From: Candidatus Latescibacterota bacterium
GTDB lineage: Bacteria; Krumholzibacteriota; Krumholzibacteriia; JACNKJ01
NCBI GenBank assembly: GCA_020633725.1
Contig: JACKDC010000002.1
Location: forward strand, 310,001-374,000
DNA: 64,000 nt
Direction: 5' to 3'
This document shows positions 41,135 to 49,009 of the stretch, one piece after another; the first letter of the stretch is position 1; each line of letters begins with the position of its first letter. The translations under genes and the position numbers were made by a program. The notes beneath the pieces are model-generated. The model was not told where the DNA came from. It worked only from the letters and a program-made list of their open reading frames with translations, and did not search any database.

Positions 41135-42787
41135 GTGCGCATCCTCAAGAAGAAGACCTTCCTCGTCCTCGTGGTCGCCCTGATCAGCTTCGGCGCCGGC
41201 GTGCTCACCACCGCCGCCGCGCGGGCCGATCGCGCCGAGACGCTGCGCAACCTGGAGCGCTTCAGCCGCGTGTATCAGAAGATCCTCTCCAGCTACGTCG
41301 AGGAGGAGGATTCGAACGAGCTCGTGGACGCGGCCATCCAGGCCATGATCGACAAGCTCGATCCGTTCAGCACCTACATGGACGCCGACATGCTCTCGGA
41401 CCTCATGGTGAAGACCCATGGCGAGTTCGGCGGGCTCGGCATCATCATCAGCGTGCGCGACGACTTCCCGACGGTGATCAGTCCCATCGAGGACACGCCG
41501 GCCGCGCGCCTCGGCATCCGCGGCGGCGACAAGATCGTGGAGATCGAAGGCGAAGGCACCAAGGGCTGGGACGTGCAGGACGCCGTGGACAAGCTGCGCG
41601 GCCCGGAGGGCACGCCCGTCACCATCGGCATCAAGCGCTTCGGCGTGGACGAGGTGCTGCCCTACACGATCACGCGCGCGATCATCCCCGTGGTCAGCGT
41701 GCCCTATCACTTCGTGCTGGCCGACGACATCGGCTACATCCGCTGCACGCAGTTCGGCGAGCAGACGTCCACCGAGATGCGCGCGGCCCTCGACGACCTG
41801 CAGGGCCAGGGCATCAAGGGGCTCATCCTCGACCTGCGCAACAACCCCGGCGGCCTGCTGGAGGCGGCGAAGGACGTCAGCGATCTCTTCCTCGACGCCG
41901 GGCAGATCATCGTGAGCACGCGGGGGCGCGACGGCCGCCGCCTGCAGGAGATCTACGCAACCACGGACGATCGTTACGCGAAGAACTACCCGCTCGTGGT
42001 GATGATCAACGAGAACTCCGCCAGCGCGAGCGAGATCGTCGCCGGCGCGATCCAGGACTGGGACCGCGGCCTCGTGGTGGGGCAGAACTCCTTCGGCAAG
42101 GGCAGCGTGCAGAGCATCTTCCAGATCTCGGACGACGAAGCCCTCAAACTCACGACCGCCAAGTACTACACGCCCAGCGGACGCTGCATCCACAAGGACG
42201 AGAACAACCACCGCATCACGCCCGAGGAGATGCTGCAGCACGCCCAGGCGGCGGAGGCCGAGGACGGCGATGACAGCACTCAGCTCCAGCAGGCGCCGGA
42301 GATCCCCATCGATCAGAGCGATCTGCCGCTCTACTCCACGCTCAAGCTGCAGCGCCCGGTGCGCGGCGGCGGCGGGATCATGCCCGACATCGTCCTGGCG
42401 CCGGACGAAATCTCCGACGCGGCCCTTGACCTCGAAAGACGCTCTGCGTTCTTTAATTTCGCCGTGGAGCTGCTGGCGGATCACCCGGTGACCATCGACT
42501 TCAAGGTGGACGCCGCCCTCATGCAGCGCTTCCACGACTGGCTCAAGGACAACGGCATCGAGCTGGAAGACCAGGCGTTCACGGACAACGAGGACTACAT
42601 CCGCATGGCCCTCCGGCGGGAAGTCCTCTACAAGCAGTTCGGCAACGTGGAGGCCTACCGCTCGACGCTCGGCATGGATCGCGTGTTGCAGGAGACCCTC
42701 AACCTGCTGAAGGGCCAGCGAGACCTCGACGCGCTCCTCGCCCGCAGCGGCGAGGACGACTCCGCCACGTCAAAGACGCAGCAGTAA
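41135..42787 (+). CDS. S41 family carboxy-terminal processing peptidase
   Basis: This 550-residue protease is anchored by an N-terminal helix ('KTFLVLVVALISFGAGVL'). A PDZ domain ('GGLGIIISVRDDF' to 'IRGGDKIVEIEG') is followed by the S41 domain, with the Ser-Lys dyad in 'INENSASASEIVAGA' and 'NSFGKGSVQS'. A C-terminal extension of about 130 residues holds 'FNFAVELLADH', a helical region as in CtpA/CtpB homologues from related phyla. It cuts C-terminal tails of exported or stress proteins. GTG 41135 sits behind AAGGGAGAC. It is the only C-terminal processing protease in the window, which may matter given the shared C-terminal tag of nearby secreted proteins. Confidence 0.93.
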   Translation: MRILKKKTFLVLVVALISFGAGVLTTAAARADRAETLRNLERFSRVYQKILSSYVEEEDSNELVDAAIQAMIDKLDPFSTYMDADMLSDLMVKTHGEFGGLGIIISVRDDFPTVISPIEDTPAARLGIRGGDKIVEIEGEGTKGWDVQDAVDKLRGPEGTPVTIGIKRFGVDEVLPYTITRAIIPVVSVPYHFVLADDIGYIRCTQFGEQTSTEMRAALDDLQGQGIKGLILDLRNNPGGLLEAAKDVSDLFLDAGQIIVSTRGRDGRRLQEIYATTDDRYAKNYPLVVMINENSASASEIVAGAIQDWDRGLVVGQNSFGKGSVQSIFQISDDEALKLTTAKYYTPSGRCIHKDENNHRITPEEMLQHAQAAEAEDGDDSTQLQQAPEIPIDQSDLPLYSTLKLQRPVRGGGGIMPDIVLAPDEISDAALDLERRSAFFNFAVELLADHPVTIDFKVDAALMQRFHDWLKDNGIELEDQAFTDNEDYIRMALRREVLYKQFGNVEAYRSTLGMDRVLQETLNLLKGQRDLDALLARSGEDDSATSKTQQ

Positions 42788-42795
42788 GACCGCGC

Positions 42796-42816
42796 CGTCC
42801 GGGCGCGGCGCCCGGA
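42796..42816 (+). other. strong hairpin between the S41 protease gene and the MtnX-like gene
   Basis: Arms GTCCGGGCGC (42796-42805) and GCGCCCGGAC (42807-42816) are perfect inverted copies, with an outer GACC/GGTC pairing that reaches the next gene's ribosome site (ATG at 42824). There is no T run, so it may slow translation of the following gene rather than end transcription. Confidence 0.55.
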
Positions 42817-42823
42817 CGGTCGC

Positions 42824-43537
42824 ATGTACAAGGCCACGCTCATCTGTGACGCCGACACCGGAGTCCTCGCCGTGCGCGAGGACGACCATCCGGCCAACGA
42901 GCTGGCCCTGCGCGCCTGGAAGCAATGGCGCGGCCGCGGCTGCAGTTCGGCGGGCTTCGAGCAGCTCGACATGGACGTGGTCGACGACTACATCCACACC
43001 CAGTCGGTCGAGCCCTACTTCCAGGACTTCCACGATTTCGTCTACGAGCACCAGATCCTCTTCGGCGTGGTCACCCAGCGCATGGGCCGCATCGTGGAGA
43101 CGATCCTGCGCCGCGAGGGGCTCGAGCGCATCCCCGTCTTCGCGAACCAGATCGAGGTGGAGCCCTTCACGATCCGCCTGCGCTTTCCCTACTTCAACGT
43201 GCTGGGCTGCGGCGACTGTCCGAGCTGCAACCTGCACCACCTGAAGCGCTTCCGCCGGCCCGGCGTGCCGCTGATCTTCGTGGGGGAGAAGGGGCAGGAC
43301 GTCTGCGCCGCCGCCGCGGCCGATCTGGTGTTCGCGCGCGGGGAGCTGCGCAAGCAGTGCGAGGCGAACGCCGTCACCCACATCCCGATCAAGAACCTGC
43401 GGGACGTGGAGCGCATCCTCGAACGCATGATCCTCAAGGGCGAGCTGGAGACCCTGCCGCGCAAGGAGGGTCAGGAGGTCACGCCGTTTCGACCCGGCGC
43501 AGATGGGACCCGAGGCGCGCAAGGATCTCGTAGTTGA
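42824..43537 (+). CDS. degenerate MtnX-like HAD-superfamily protein
   Basis: This 237-residue protein lines up with MtnX-type HAD-IB phosphatases: 'FGVVTQRMGRIVETILRREG' (motif II with Thr), 'IPVFANQIEVEP', 'CGDCPSCNLHHLKRF' (Cys pair and motif III Lys) and 'FVGEKGQDVCAAAAADLVFA' (motif IV). Motif I reads 'ICDADTGVLAV' instead of D-x-D-G-T, and motif IV has Glu for the first Asp, so catalysis may be weakened or changed. Known MtnX acts in methionine salvage, but nothing else from that pathway is here. Its last 59 bases overlap alr on the other strand, an unusually long convergent overlap. The tail after 'EVTPFRPG' may be dispensable. Confidence 0.75.
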   Translation: MYKATLICDADTGVLAVREDDHPANELALRAWKQWRGRGCSSAGFEQLDMDVVDDYIHTQSVEPYFQDFHDFVYEHQILFGVVTQRMGRIVETILRREGLERIPVFANQIEVEPFTIRLRFPYFNVLGCGDCPSCNLHHLKRFRRPGVPLIFVGEKGQDVCAAAAADLVFARGELRKQCEANAVTHIPIKNLRDVERILERMILKGELETLPRKEGQEVTPFRPGADGTRGAQGSRS

Positions 43538-44627
43538 TCGTGCCGGCCTGCTCGGCCAGCTGTTCGGCGCTCACCCTCTCGTCCCCCTGACTCCCGATCA
43601 GCACCGCCTCGTCGCCGCGCTCCGCTTCCGGCACGTGGCCCAGATCCACCAGCGTGAGGTTCATCATCACGCGCCCGCGCACCGGCGCGCGGCGTCCGCG
43701 CACCAGCACGTGCGCGCCGCCGAGGCCGCGGTCGTAGCCGTCGTAGTAGCCCACCGGCAGCACGCCGATTCGCGTGGGCGCCTCGGCCTTCCAGGTGCAG
43801 CCGTAGCCCACGTAGGCGCCGGTGTCGACGTGCTTGATCTGGACGATCCGCGCCTTCCAGGTCAGCGCGGGCCGGAGGTCCAGCCGATTGCGCCCCGCCG
43901 CCTGTGCGCTGACGCGCGTCTCGCGACTCGGCCAGTGGCCGTAGAGGCTGATGCCGAGCCGCAGCAGGTCGTGGTGCGTCTCGGGAAAGAGGATCGCCGC
44001 GGCCGAGCAGGACGCGTGCGCGAGCCGCGGCGTGTGGCCCAGCTCCGCCAGTCGCGCGCGCATGGCGGCGAAGCGCTCCATTTGAGCACGGGCGTACGAA
44101 TGGTCCGTGGTGTCCTCGATGTTCGCGAAGTGCGAATGCAGTCCCTCGAGCGCGAGGCGCGGCGAACGGTCGAGCAGCCCGGCCGCGGCCTCCAGCTCCT
44201 CGGCGCGCAGGCCCTGCCGATTCACGCCGGTCTCGAGCTTCAGGTGGACGGGCACGTCGATCCCCGCCGCCTCCGCCGCTCCCGCCGCCTCTTCCAGACC
44301 CGGCAGGTCGATCACCGTGAGACGCACCCCGCCGGCCACCAGCGCGGGAATCCGATCCGCGGGCACAGCCGAGAGCACGAGAATGCGCGGATCGGCAAGG
44401 TCCGGCAGCGCGATGAGCGCCTCGGCCTCCTCGGCCGAGTGCACGCCGAACCAGCGCTGACCCTCGCCGGCGAGAATCCGCGCCACCAGCTCCAGCCCGT
44501 GGCCGTAGGCGTTGGCCTTGAGCACGGGCAGCAGCACGCGCTCGGGCCCCGCCTGTAGCGCGAAGAGGCGCCAGTTGTGGAGCAGCGCCTCGCGGGAGAC
44601 CTCGATCCAGCTGAGGGGTCCGATCAC
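43479..44627 (-). CDS. alr: alanine racemase
   Basis: This 382-residue PLP enzyme makes D-alanine for peptidoglycan. The PLP lysine is Lys37 in 'PVLKANAYGHGLELVA'. 'GLHSHFANIED', 'LRLGISLYGHWPS' and the second catalytic tyrosine region 'AYVGYGCTWKAEAPTRIG' are present, as is 'GRVMMNLTLVDL'. The GTG start has GGAGG at about 10 bases. A weak promoter (TTCTCA, 17 bp, TAGCAT, minus strand) lies about 30-60 bases ahead. D-alanine made here feeds the wall that the carboxypeptidase at 10338 trims. Confidence 0.95.
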   Translation of the reverse strand: MIGPLSWIEVSREALLHNWRLFALQAGPERVLLPVLKANAYGHGLELVARILAGEGQRWFGVHSAEEAEALIALPDLADPRILVLSAVPADRIPALVAGGVRLTVIDLPGLEEAAGAAEAAGIDVPVHLKLETGVNRQGLRAEELEAAAGLLDRSPRLALEGLHSHFANIEDTTDHSYARAQMERFAAMRARLAELGHTPRLAHASCSAAAILFPETHHDLLRLGISLYGHWPSRETRVSAQAAGRNRLDLRPALTWKARIVQIKHVDTGAYVGYGCTWKAEAPTRIGVLPVGYYDGYDRGLGGAHVLVRGRRAPVRGRVMMNLTLVDLGHVPEAERGDEAVLIGSQGDERVSAEQLAEQAGTINYEILARLGSHLRRVETA

Positions 44628-44769
44628 GGTGGTGGAGCCTCCGGTTCGCTCGGTTCGACGGGCATGCTAGCCCAGTTCCGTCCAGCTGAGAAGCGCTCGC
44701 TGCGGAGCCCGGCCCGTGAAGATTTCGACCCGGCGCAGCCAGATAGTGCGTTTTCGGGTGCGAATGGCG

Positions 44770-44775
44770 TATAAT
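44770..44775 (+). promoter_or_regulatory. consensus -10 box of the VKSLY gene at 44806
   Basis: A perfect TATAAT stands in the AT-rich patch before the gene at 44806. The -35 at 17 bp (TGCGTT, 44747-44752) is poor, so an activator or alternative factor may help. Confidence 0.45.
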
Positions 44776-44805
44776 TATTGTGGGCACCGAACCGGGAGGT
44801 CCCCC

Positions 44806-45870
44806 ATGCGCGCGCTCGTGATGCTTCTCGTCCTCTGCTGTGCGGTCGCCGCCCAGGCTGCCGTGCTCGACGTTCCCGCGGACTACGCCACCTTCGCCGA
44901 CGCCGTCGCCGCCGGCGCGGCCGGCGACACGGTGCGCGTCGCCGCCGGCACCTACAGCGACAGCAGCGTCCCGCTGTTCTACGGCGGTCTCGTCTTCATC
45001 GCGGACGGCGAGGTGGTGATGAACGGCGCCACCGGCAGCGAGTACGAACCGGTGTTCTATGTCTCCTACGATGTGGAGGGCGATCCGCCGACGCAGTTCC
45101 AGGGCTTCCGCTTCGAGGGCAACTCGGTCGCGTTCAATCTGGACATGGATGCGGCGCTGGACTTCGTCGACTGCAGCTTCGTCGACAACGACCATGTCCT
45201 GTTCGGCTGCGCCGGCTCCACCGTCACTCTGCTGCGCTGCAGCTTCGAGGGCAACCACTCGCCCTACTTCGGCGCCGCGCTCTACCCCTGCCTCTGGCGC
45301 ATCCTGGCCGAGGACTGCGTCTTCACGGGCAACAGCGCCGGCATGCAGGGCGGTGCGGTCTACCTCGACGTGAATCCCGTCGACGGCCCGCACCAGTTCG
45401 AGCGCTGTCTCTTCGTCGGCAACGTGTCGCCGGGGGGCGCGGCCGTCTATGTGGACGGCGGCGACGCCGTCTTCCGGAACTGCGTGTTCTGGGGCAACTC
45501 GGACGGCCCGACCATCGAGATGGAAGCCAACAACGCGCTCAGCTTCGAGAACTGCATCGTGGCGGGTAACGGCGACAAGGCCTTCGCCTGCCCGGGGGAT
45601 CTGGACTTGGCGGTGAGCTGCACGGTCGTGCATGGCAACGCGGGCGGCGACTGGACCGACTGCGCCGCGGGTCTCTTGGGCGTGGACGGCAACGCCGACG
45701 TCTCGCCGCAGTTCTGCGATCCGGAGGGCGGCGACTTCCAGGTGTACTTCGGCTCCTACTGCCTGCCGGAGAACAACCCCTGCGGAGAGCTCATCGGGCT
45801 CTACGGCTGGGGCTGCGGCACCACGGGCACCGAGGAGAGCAGCTGGAGCCAGGTGAAGTCGCTCTACTAG
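44806..45870 (+). CDS. secreted right-handed beta-helix protein with C-terminal VKSLY tag
   Basis: This 354-residue exported protein has a signal peptide ending at 'AAQAAV'. It continues with the beta-helix entry 'DVPADYATFADAVAAGAAGD' and repeats such as 'CSFVDNDHVLFGC', 'CSFEGNHSPYFG' and 'CVFTGNSAGMQGG' that form parallel solenoid rungs. Near the end is 'SYCLPENNPCGELIGLYGWG', then W-S-Q-V-K-S-L-Y. The same end pattern occurs in the protein at 49010. It is presumably displayed or released, perhaps binding polysaccharide; no pectate-lyase catalytic residues are evident. The ATG follows CCGGGAGGT. Its stop shares CTAG with the HerA-like gene on the other strand. Confidence 0.85.
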   Translation: MRALVMLLVLCCAVAAQAAVLDVPADYATFADAVAAGAAGDTVRVAAGTYSDSSVPLFYGGLVFIADGEVVMNGATGSEYEPVFYVSYDVEGDPPTQFQGFRFEGNSVAFNLDMDAALDFVDCSFVDNDHVLFGCAGSTVTLLRCSFEGNHSPYFGAALYPCLWRILAEDCVFTGNSAGMQGGAVYLDVNPVDGPHQFERCLFVGNVSPGGAAVYVDGGDAVFRNCVFWGNSDGPTIEMEANNALSFENCIVAGNGDKAFACPGDLDLAVSCTVVHGNAGGDWTDCAAGLLGVDGNADVSPQFCDPEGGDFQVYFGSYCLPENNPCGELIGLYGWGCGTTGTEESSWSQVKSLY

Positions 45871-48359
45871 CGCGGATCCCGTTCGTAGGCGGGTAGCCGC
45901 CGGCTGACTGGGCGGCCGGCGGCGTCCTGCATCGCGAACTCCCAGTAGGGGACCCAGGCCAGCTCGCAGTAGTCCACGCGCACGTCGCTGCGCCGCGGCT
46001 TGACGCGCCGCGTCTCGACGCTCTCCGCCGTGGCCTCCCAGCGCGCGGCGATCGCAGCGCTCTCGCGCTCGAAGTCCTCGCGCATGCTCTCGATCTCCGC
46101 TTCGAGACGCGTGATCTCCGCCTCCGACTCGGCGATGTCCAGCTTCGCCTTGCCCGTCATGCGGTGCTTGGTGACGCTCCCGGACAGGCTGCGCCGACTC
46201 TTCCGCCCGAAGAGGCCGAGCATGCCCACCAGCGTTTCACCCACCGAGAGCAGCTCTTCGCGCTTGCGCGAGGAGTACTCCATGCGGTCCTCCTCGAGCT
46301 CGCGCCGCTCGCGGTCGAGGCGCGTCTGCAGGCGGTCGAGCTGCGTGTTGAGCTTGTCGCGGAGCTTGGCCACCTCGGCGTCGCGCGCCTCGCGCTGCGC
46401 CTGGCGGACGCGACCGCGGAAGGCGGCCTCCTCCTCGCCGGGCTCGGCCTGCAGCTTGAGCGGAGGGCAGGTGAGCAGGTCGAGGCCCTGCTCGCGGTAG
46501 AGCCAGTCCTTGAAGTCGCGCTCGAGTCGCTTGATCTCGGTGGCCTTTGCGAGTTCCGCGGGCACCGTGCCGAAGCGGGCGGGCGCGGGTTCGCCGTCGA
46601 GGTCGGCGACGGCGAGGCGGGGCGTGTCGCCGGCCGCCCAGTCGAGGCCGACGCCCAGGTCGGCCGCGGCGACGAGCCGGGCGACGGGGCGGGTTTCGTC
46701 CACGCCGCGACGGCTGTCCACGAAGGACACGGCGCCGAGGGCCAGCAGTGCGGGCTCGTAGACGAGCTGCGGCGGCGCGTCCTCACGCGTGGCGGGGGCG
46801 CGCAGCGCGGCTTCGGCCTCGCGCGCGGAGACGCGCACGGGCAGGTAGGCCTGCGCGCGGCCCGGGGCGAGGGCCGGCGCGAGGCTATCGTAGGTGGTGG
46901 GCGCGGCGGCGGCCGGCGCGCTGGTCGGGGGAGCGGGGACGTCCGCCGGCTTCGCGTCCGCCGGCTTGAGCCGTGCGATCTGCTCGCGCGTCAGCGGCCC
47001 GCGCAGGTAGCTCATGGCCCAGCGCGTACGGAAGAGCAGCGGGCCGTCGGCGTGCACGTTGTGGAGCAGGAAGACGCGCGAGCCCAGCCCGCCGATCAGC
47101 GCGTCGGCGCGCGCGCGGTCCCAGCCGGCGCCTGCGGCGCCTTCGAGGCCGTCGAGGACGCGCTGCTTGTCGCGGTCGGTCTGCAGCTTGCCGATCATCC
47201 AGGTGCCGGCGTTGGACAGCGCCTTGTAGTCCAGGTCCACCGGGTTCTGCGTGGTGAGCACCACACCCAGACCCGACGCGCGCGCCTGCTTGAGCAGGGT
47301 GAGCAGCGGCGTCTTGCTGGGCGGGTTGGCCACGGGCGGCAGGTAGCCGAAGACCTCGTCGATGTAGAGCAGCGCGCGCAGGCTGGTGGTGCCCGGCTGG
47401 CGGCGCACCCAGGCCAGCACCTGCTCGAGCAGCAGGGTGACGAAGAACATCCGCTCGCTTTCACCGAGATGCGCGATGGAGAAGATGCTGTGCCGGGGAC
47501 GCCCGTCGGGGGCGGTGAGGAGCGCGTCGACGTCCAGCGGCTCGCCCGTGAGCCAGGCGCCGAAGGCGGGCGAGGCCACGAGGTTGTTGAAGGCCATGGC
47601 GAGGCCAAAGCGGTCCTTGGCGGGGAAGACCGTCTCCAGGTCGAAGACGCCCAGCTTGCGCAGCGGCGGCTCCTGGATCGACGTGATCAGGCGGGCCAGA
47701 TCGAGGTCCTCGCCCGCGGTCCACGCGCGCTCCATGATCTGCGACAGCAGGATGTGCTCGCGGCTCTGCAGCGGATCGGCCTCCACGCCCACCAGGCCCA
47801 GCAGCGCGCTCACCGTGCCGCGCACCTGGTCGCGCAGGGCCTCGCTGCCGGCGGTGGCGCCAGCGGGCGCGCGTAGCGACGCGAGAATTGAAACGGGCAG
47901 CCCGGCCTCCGAGCCCGGCGTCAGCAGGCGGAACTCGGCCGCGTCCCTGAGCCGCTGGATGCGCTCGGGCCCCTGGCCCCAGTCCGCGAGCCCCTGCTTC
48001 CAGGTGGCGGCCATCTTGGCGGCGTAGTCGGCGACGGAGAGGTCCTTGCGTCGGGCGTCGTCCAGATTGACCCAGGGCTCGAAGTCCGCGGGGCGCAGCT
48101 CGGGGAAGGTCAGGAGCAGATTGCCGATGTCGCCCTTGGGATCGATGAGGATCGCCGGCACCTTGTCCAGCGCCGCCTCTTCGAGCAGGTCGATGCAGAG
48201 ACCCGTCTTGCCGGAGCCGGTCATGCCCACGCAGACCGCGTGGGTGGTGAGGTCGCGGGCGTCGTAGGAGATCAGCGCCTCGGGCGCGCGGTCCTCGCCC
48301 GTGTCGGGATCCACCTCGCGACCCAGATAGAACGCGCCCAGTTTCTCGGGGACTTGCAC
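45867..48359 (-). CDS. HerA/DUF87-like ATP-binding protein with coiled-coil tail
   Basis: This 830-residue protein has a Walker A 'CVGMTGSGKTGLCIDLLEE' near residue 45, 'AILIDPKGDIGNLLLTFPEL' nearby, a Walker B-like 'RALLYIDEVFGYLP' near residue 335 and an Arg-finger region 'GLGVVLTTQNPVDLDYKALS'. These belong to HerA/VirD4-type hexameric ATPases (DUF853/DUF87-like). From about residue 640 a coiled coil ('RDAEVAKLRDKLNTQLDRLQ') and basic stretches follow, ending in a small beta domain. The partner nuclease NurA is not adjacent, so a DNA-end or defence role is only possible. GTG with GGGAGG ahead. Confidence 0.88.
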   Translation of the reverse strand: MQVPEKLGAFYLGREVDPDTGEDRAPEALISYDARDLTTHAVCVGMTGSGKTGLCIDLLEEAALDKVPAILIDPKGDIGNLLLTFPELRPADFEPWVNLDDARRKDLSVADYAAKMAATWKQGLADWGQGPERIQRLRDAAEFRLLTPGSEAGLPVSILASLRAPAGATAGSEALRDQVRGTVSALLGLVGVEADPLQSREHILLSQIMERAWTAGEDLDLARLITSIQEPPLRKLGVFDLETVFPAKDRFGLAMAFNNLVASPAFGAWLTGEPLDVDALLTAPDGRPRHSIFSIAHLGESERMFFVTLLLEQVLAWVRRQPGTTSLRALLYIDEVFGYLPPVANPPSKTPLLTLLKQARASGLGVVLTTQNPVDLDYKALSNAGTWMIGKLQTDRDKQRVLDGLEGAAGAGWDRARADALIGGLGSRVFLLHNVHADGPLLFRTRWAMSYLRGPLTREQIARLKPADAKPADVPAPPTSAPAAAAPTTYDSLAPALAPGRAQAYLPVRVSAREAEAALRAPATREDAPPQLVYEPALLALGAVSFVDSRRGVDETRPVARLVAAADLGVGLDWAAGDTPRLAVADLDGEPAPARFGTVPAELAKATEIKRLERDFKDWLYREQGLDLLTCPPLKLQAEPGEEEAAFRGRVRQAQREARDAEVAKLRDKLNTQLDRLQTRLDRERRELEEDRMEYSSRKREELLSVGETLVGMLGLFGRKSRRSLSGSVTKHRMTGKAKLDIAESEAEITRLEAEIESMREDFERESAAIAARWEATAESVETRRVKPRRSDVRVDYCELAWVPYWEFAMQDAAGRPVSRRLPAYERDPR

Positions 48360-48412
48360 GGGACCTCCCTTTGCGCCAGTCTGCGGCGACTCTAACCGGA
48401 GGATCCTAGCCC

Positions 48413-48859
48413 ATGTCCGTTCGCTTGAGAAGTCCGGGACGAGGTCGCCTGGTCCTGTTCGCCCTGATCCTGCTCGCGGTCTGGGCCTGGCAGCGCATGA
48501 ACGGCGGGCCGGCCACGGATCCCACGCCCACGTCCAGCACCGTGGACGAGGCCCAGGCCACCCTTCAGGGCGGACAGATCTTCGAGGCCGAAGGCACGGT
48601 GGACCGCCTCCTCGACGACGACGACGAGGGCAGCCGCCACCAGCGCTTCATCCTGCGCCTGGCGTCCGGCCGGACGCTCCTCGTGGCCCACAACATCGAC
48701 CTCGCGCCCCGCGTGCCGCTGTCGCGCGGTGACCGCGTCACCGTGCGCGGCGAGTACGCATCCAACGCCCAGGGTGGCGTGATCCACTGGACCCACCACG
48801 ACCCCGCGGGGCGCCACCCGGGCGGCTGGATCGAGGCCGGCGGCAAGCGCTACGAATAG
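48413..48859 (+). CDS. DUF3465 family protein
   Basis: This 148-residue protein has one N-terminal membrane helix ('GRLVLFALILLAVWAWQRM'). The domain that follows I recognise as DUF3465: 'EGTVDRLLDDDDEGSRHQRF', 'LLVAHNIDLAPRVPLSRGD' and 'GGVIHWTHHDPAGRHPGGW'. It resembles an OB-fold and probably faces the periplasm. Its function is unknown, though the many conserved His suggest metal binding. GGAGG lies 11 bases ahead of the ATG. It is divergent from the HerA-like gene. Confidence 0.85.
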   Translation: MSVRLRSPGRGRLVLFALILLAVWAWQRMNGGPATDPTPTSSTVDEAQATLQGGQIFEAEGTVDRLLDDDDEGSRHQRFILRLASGRTLLVAHNIDLAPRVPLSRGDRVTVRGEYASNAQGGVIHWTHHDPAGRHPGGWIEAGGKRYE

Positions 48860-48922
48860 CTCGCCCCCGGGGGCGGGCGCGGGCGCTGCAGTTGGAAGTG
48901 TAGCGGAAACAACGGCTTGGGA

Positions 48923-48940
48923 AATGTTCACGTGAACATT
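48923..48940. promoter_or_regulatory. perfect 18-bp palindrome, candidate operator
   Basis: AATGTTCACGTGAACATT is an uninterrupted palindrome in the intergenic stretch between DUF3465 and the VKSLY gene at 49010. It is AT-richer than its surroundings and sits 35 bases before a TAGACT box (48975-48980), a good position for a dimeric repressor or activator. Confidence 0.6.
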
Positions 48941-49009
48941 GCGCGCCGCGCTCGCAATCAGTGTTGAGACGGGTTAGACTTGTGGTCGTGAACTCCCGGG
49001 AGGTGTGAT

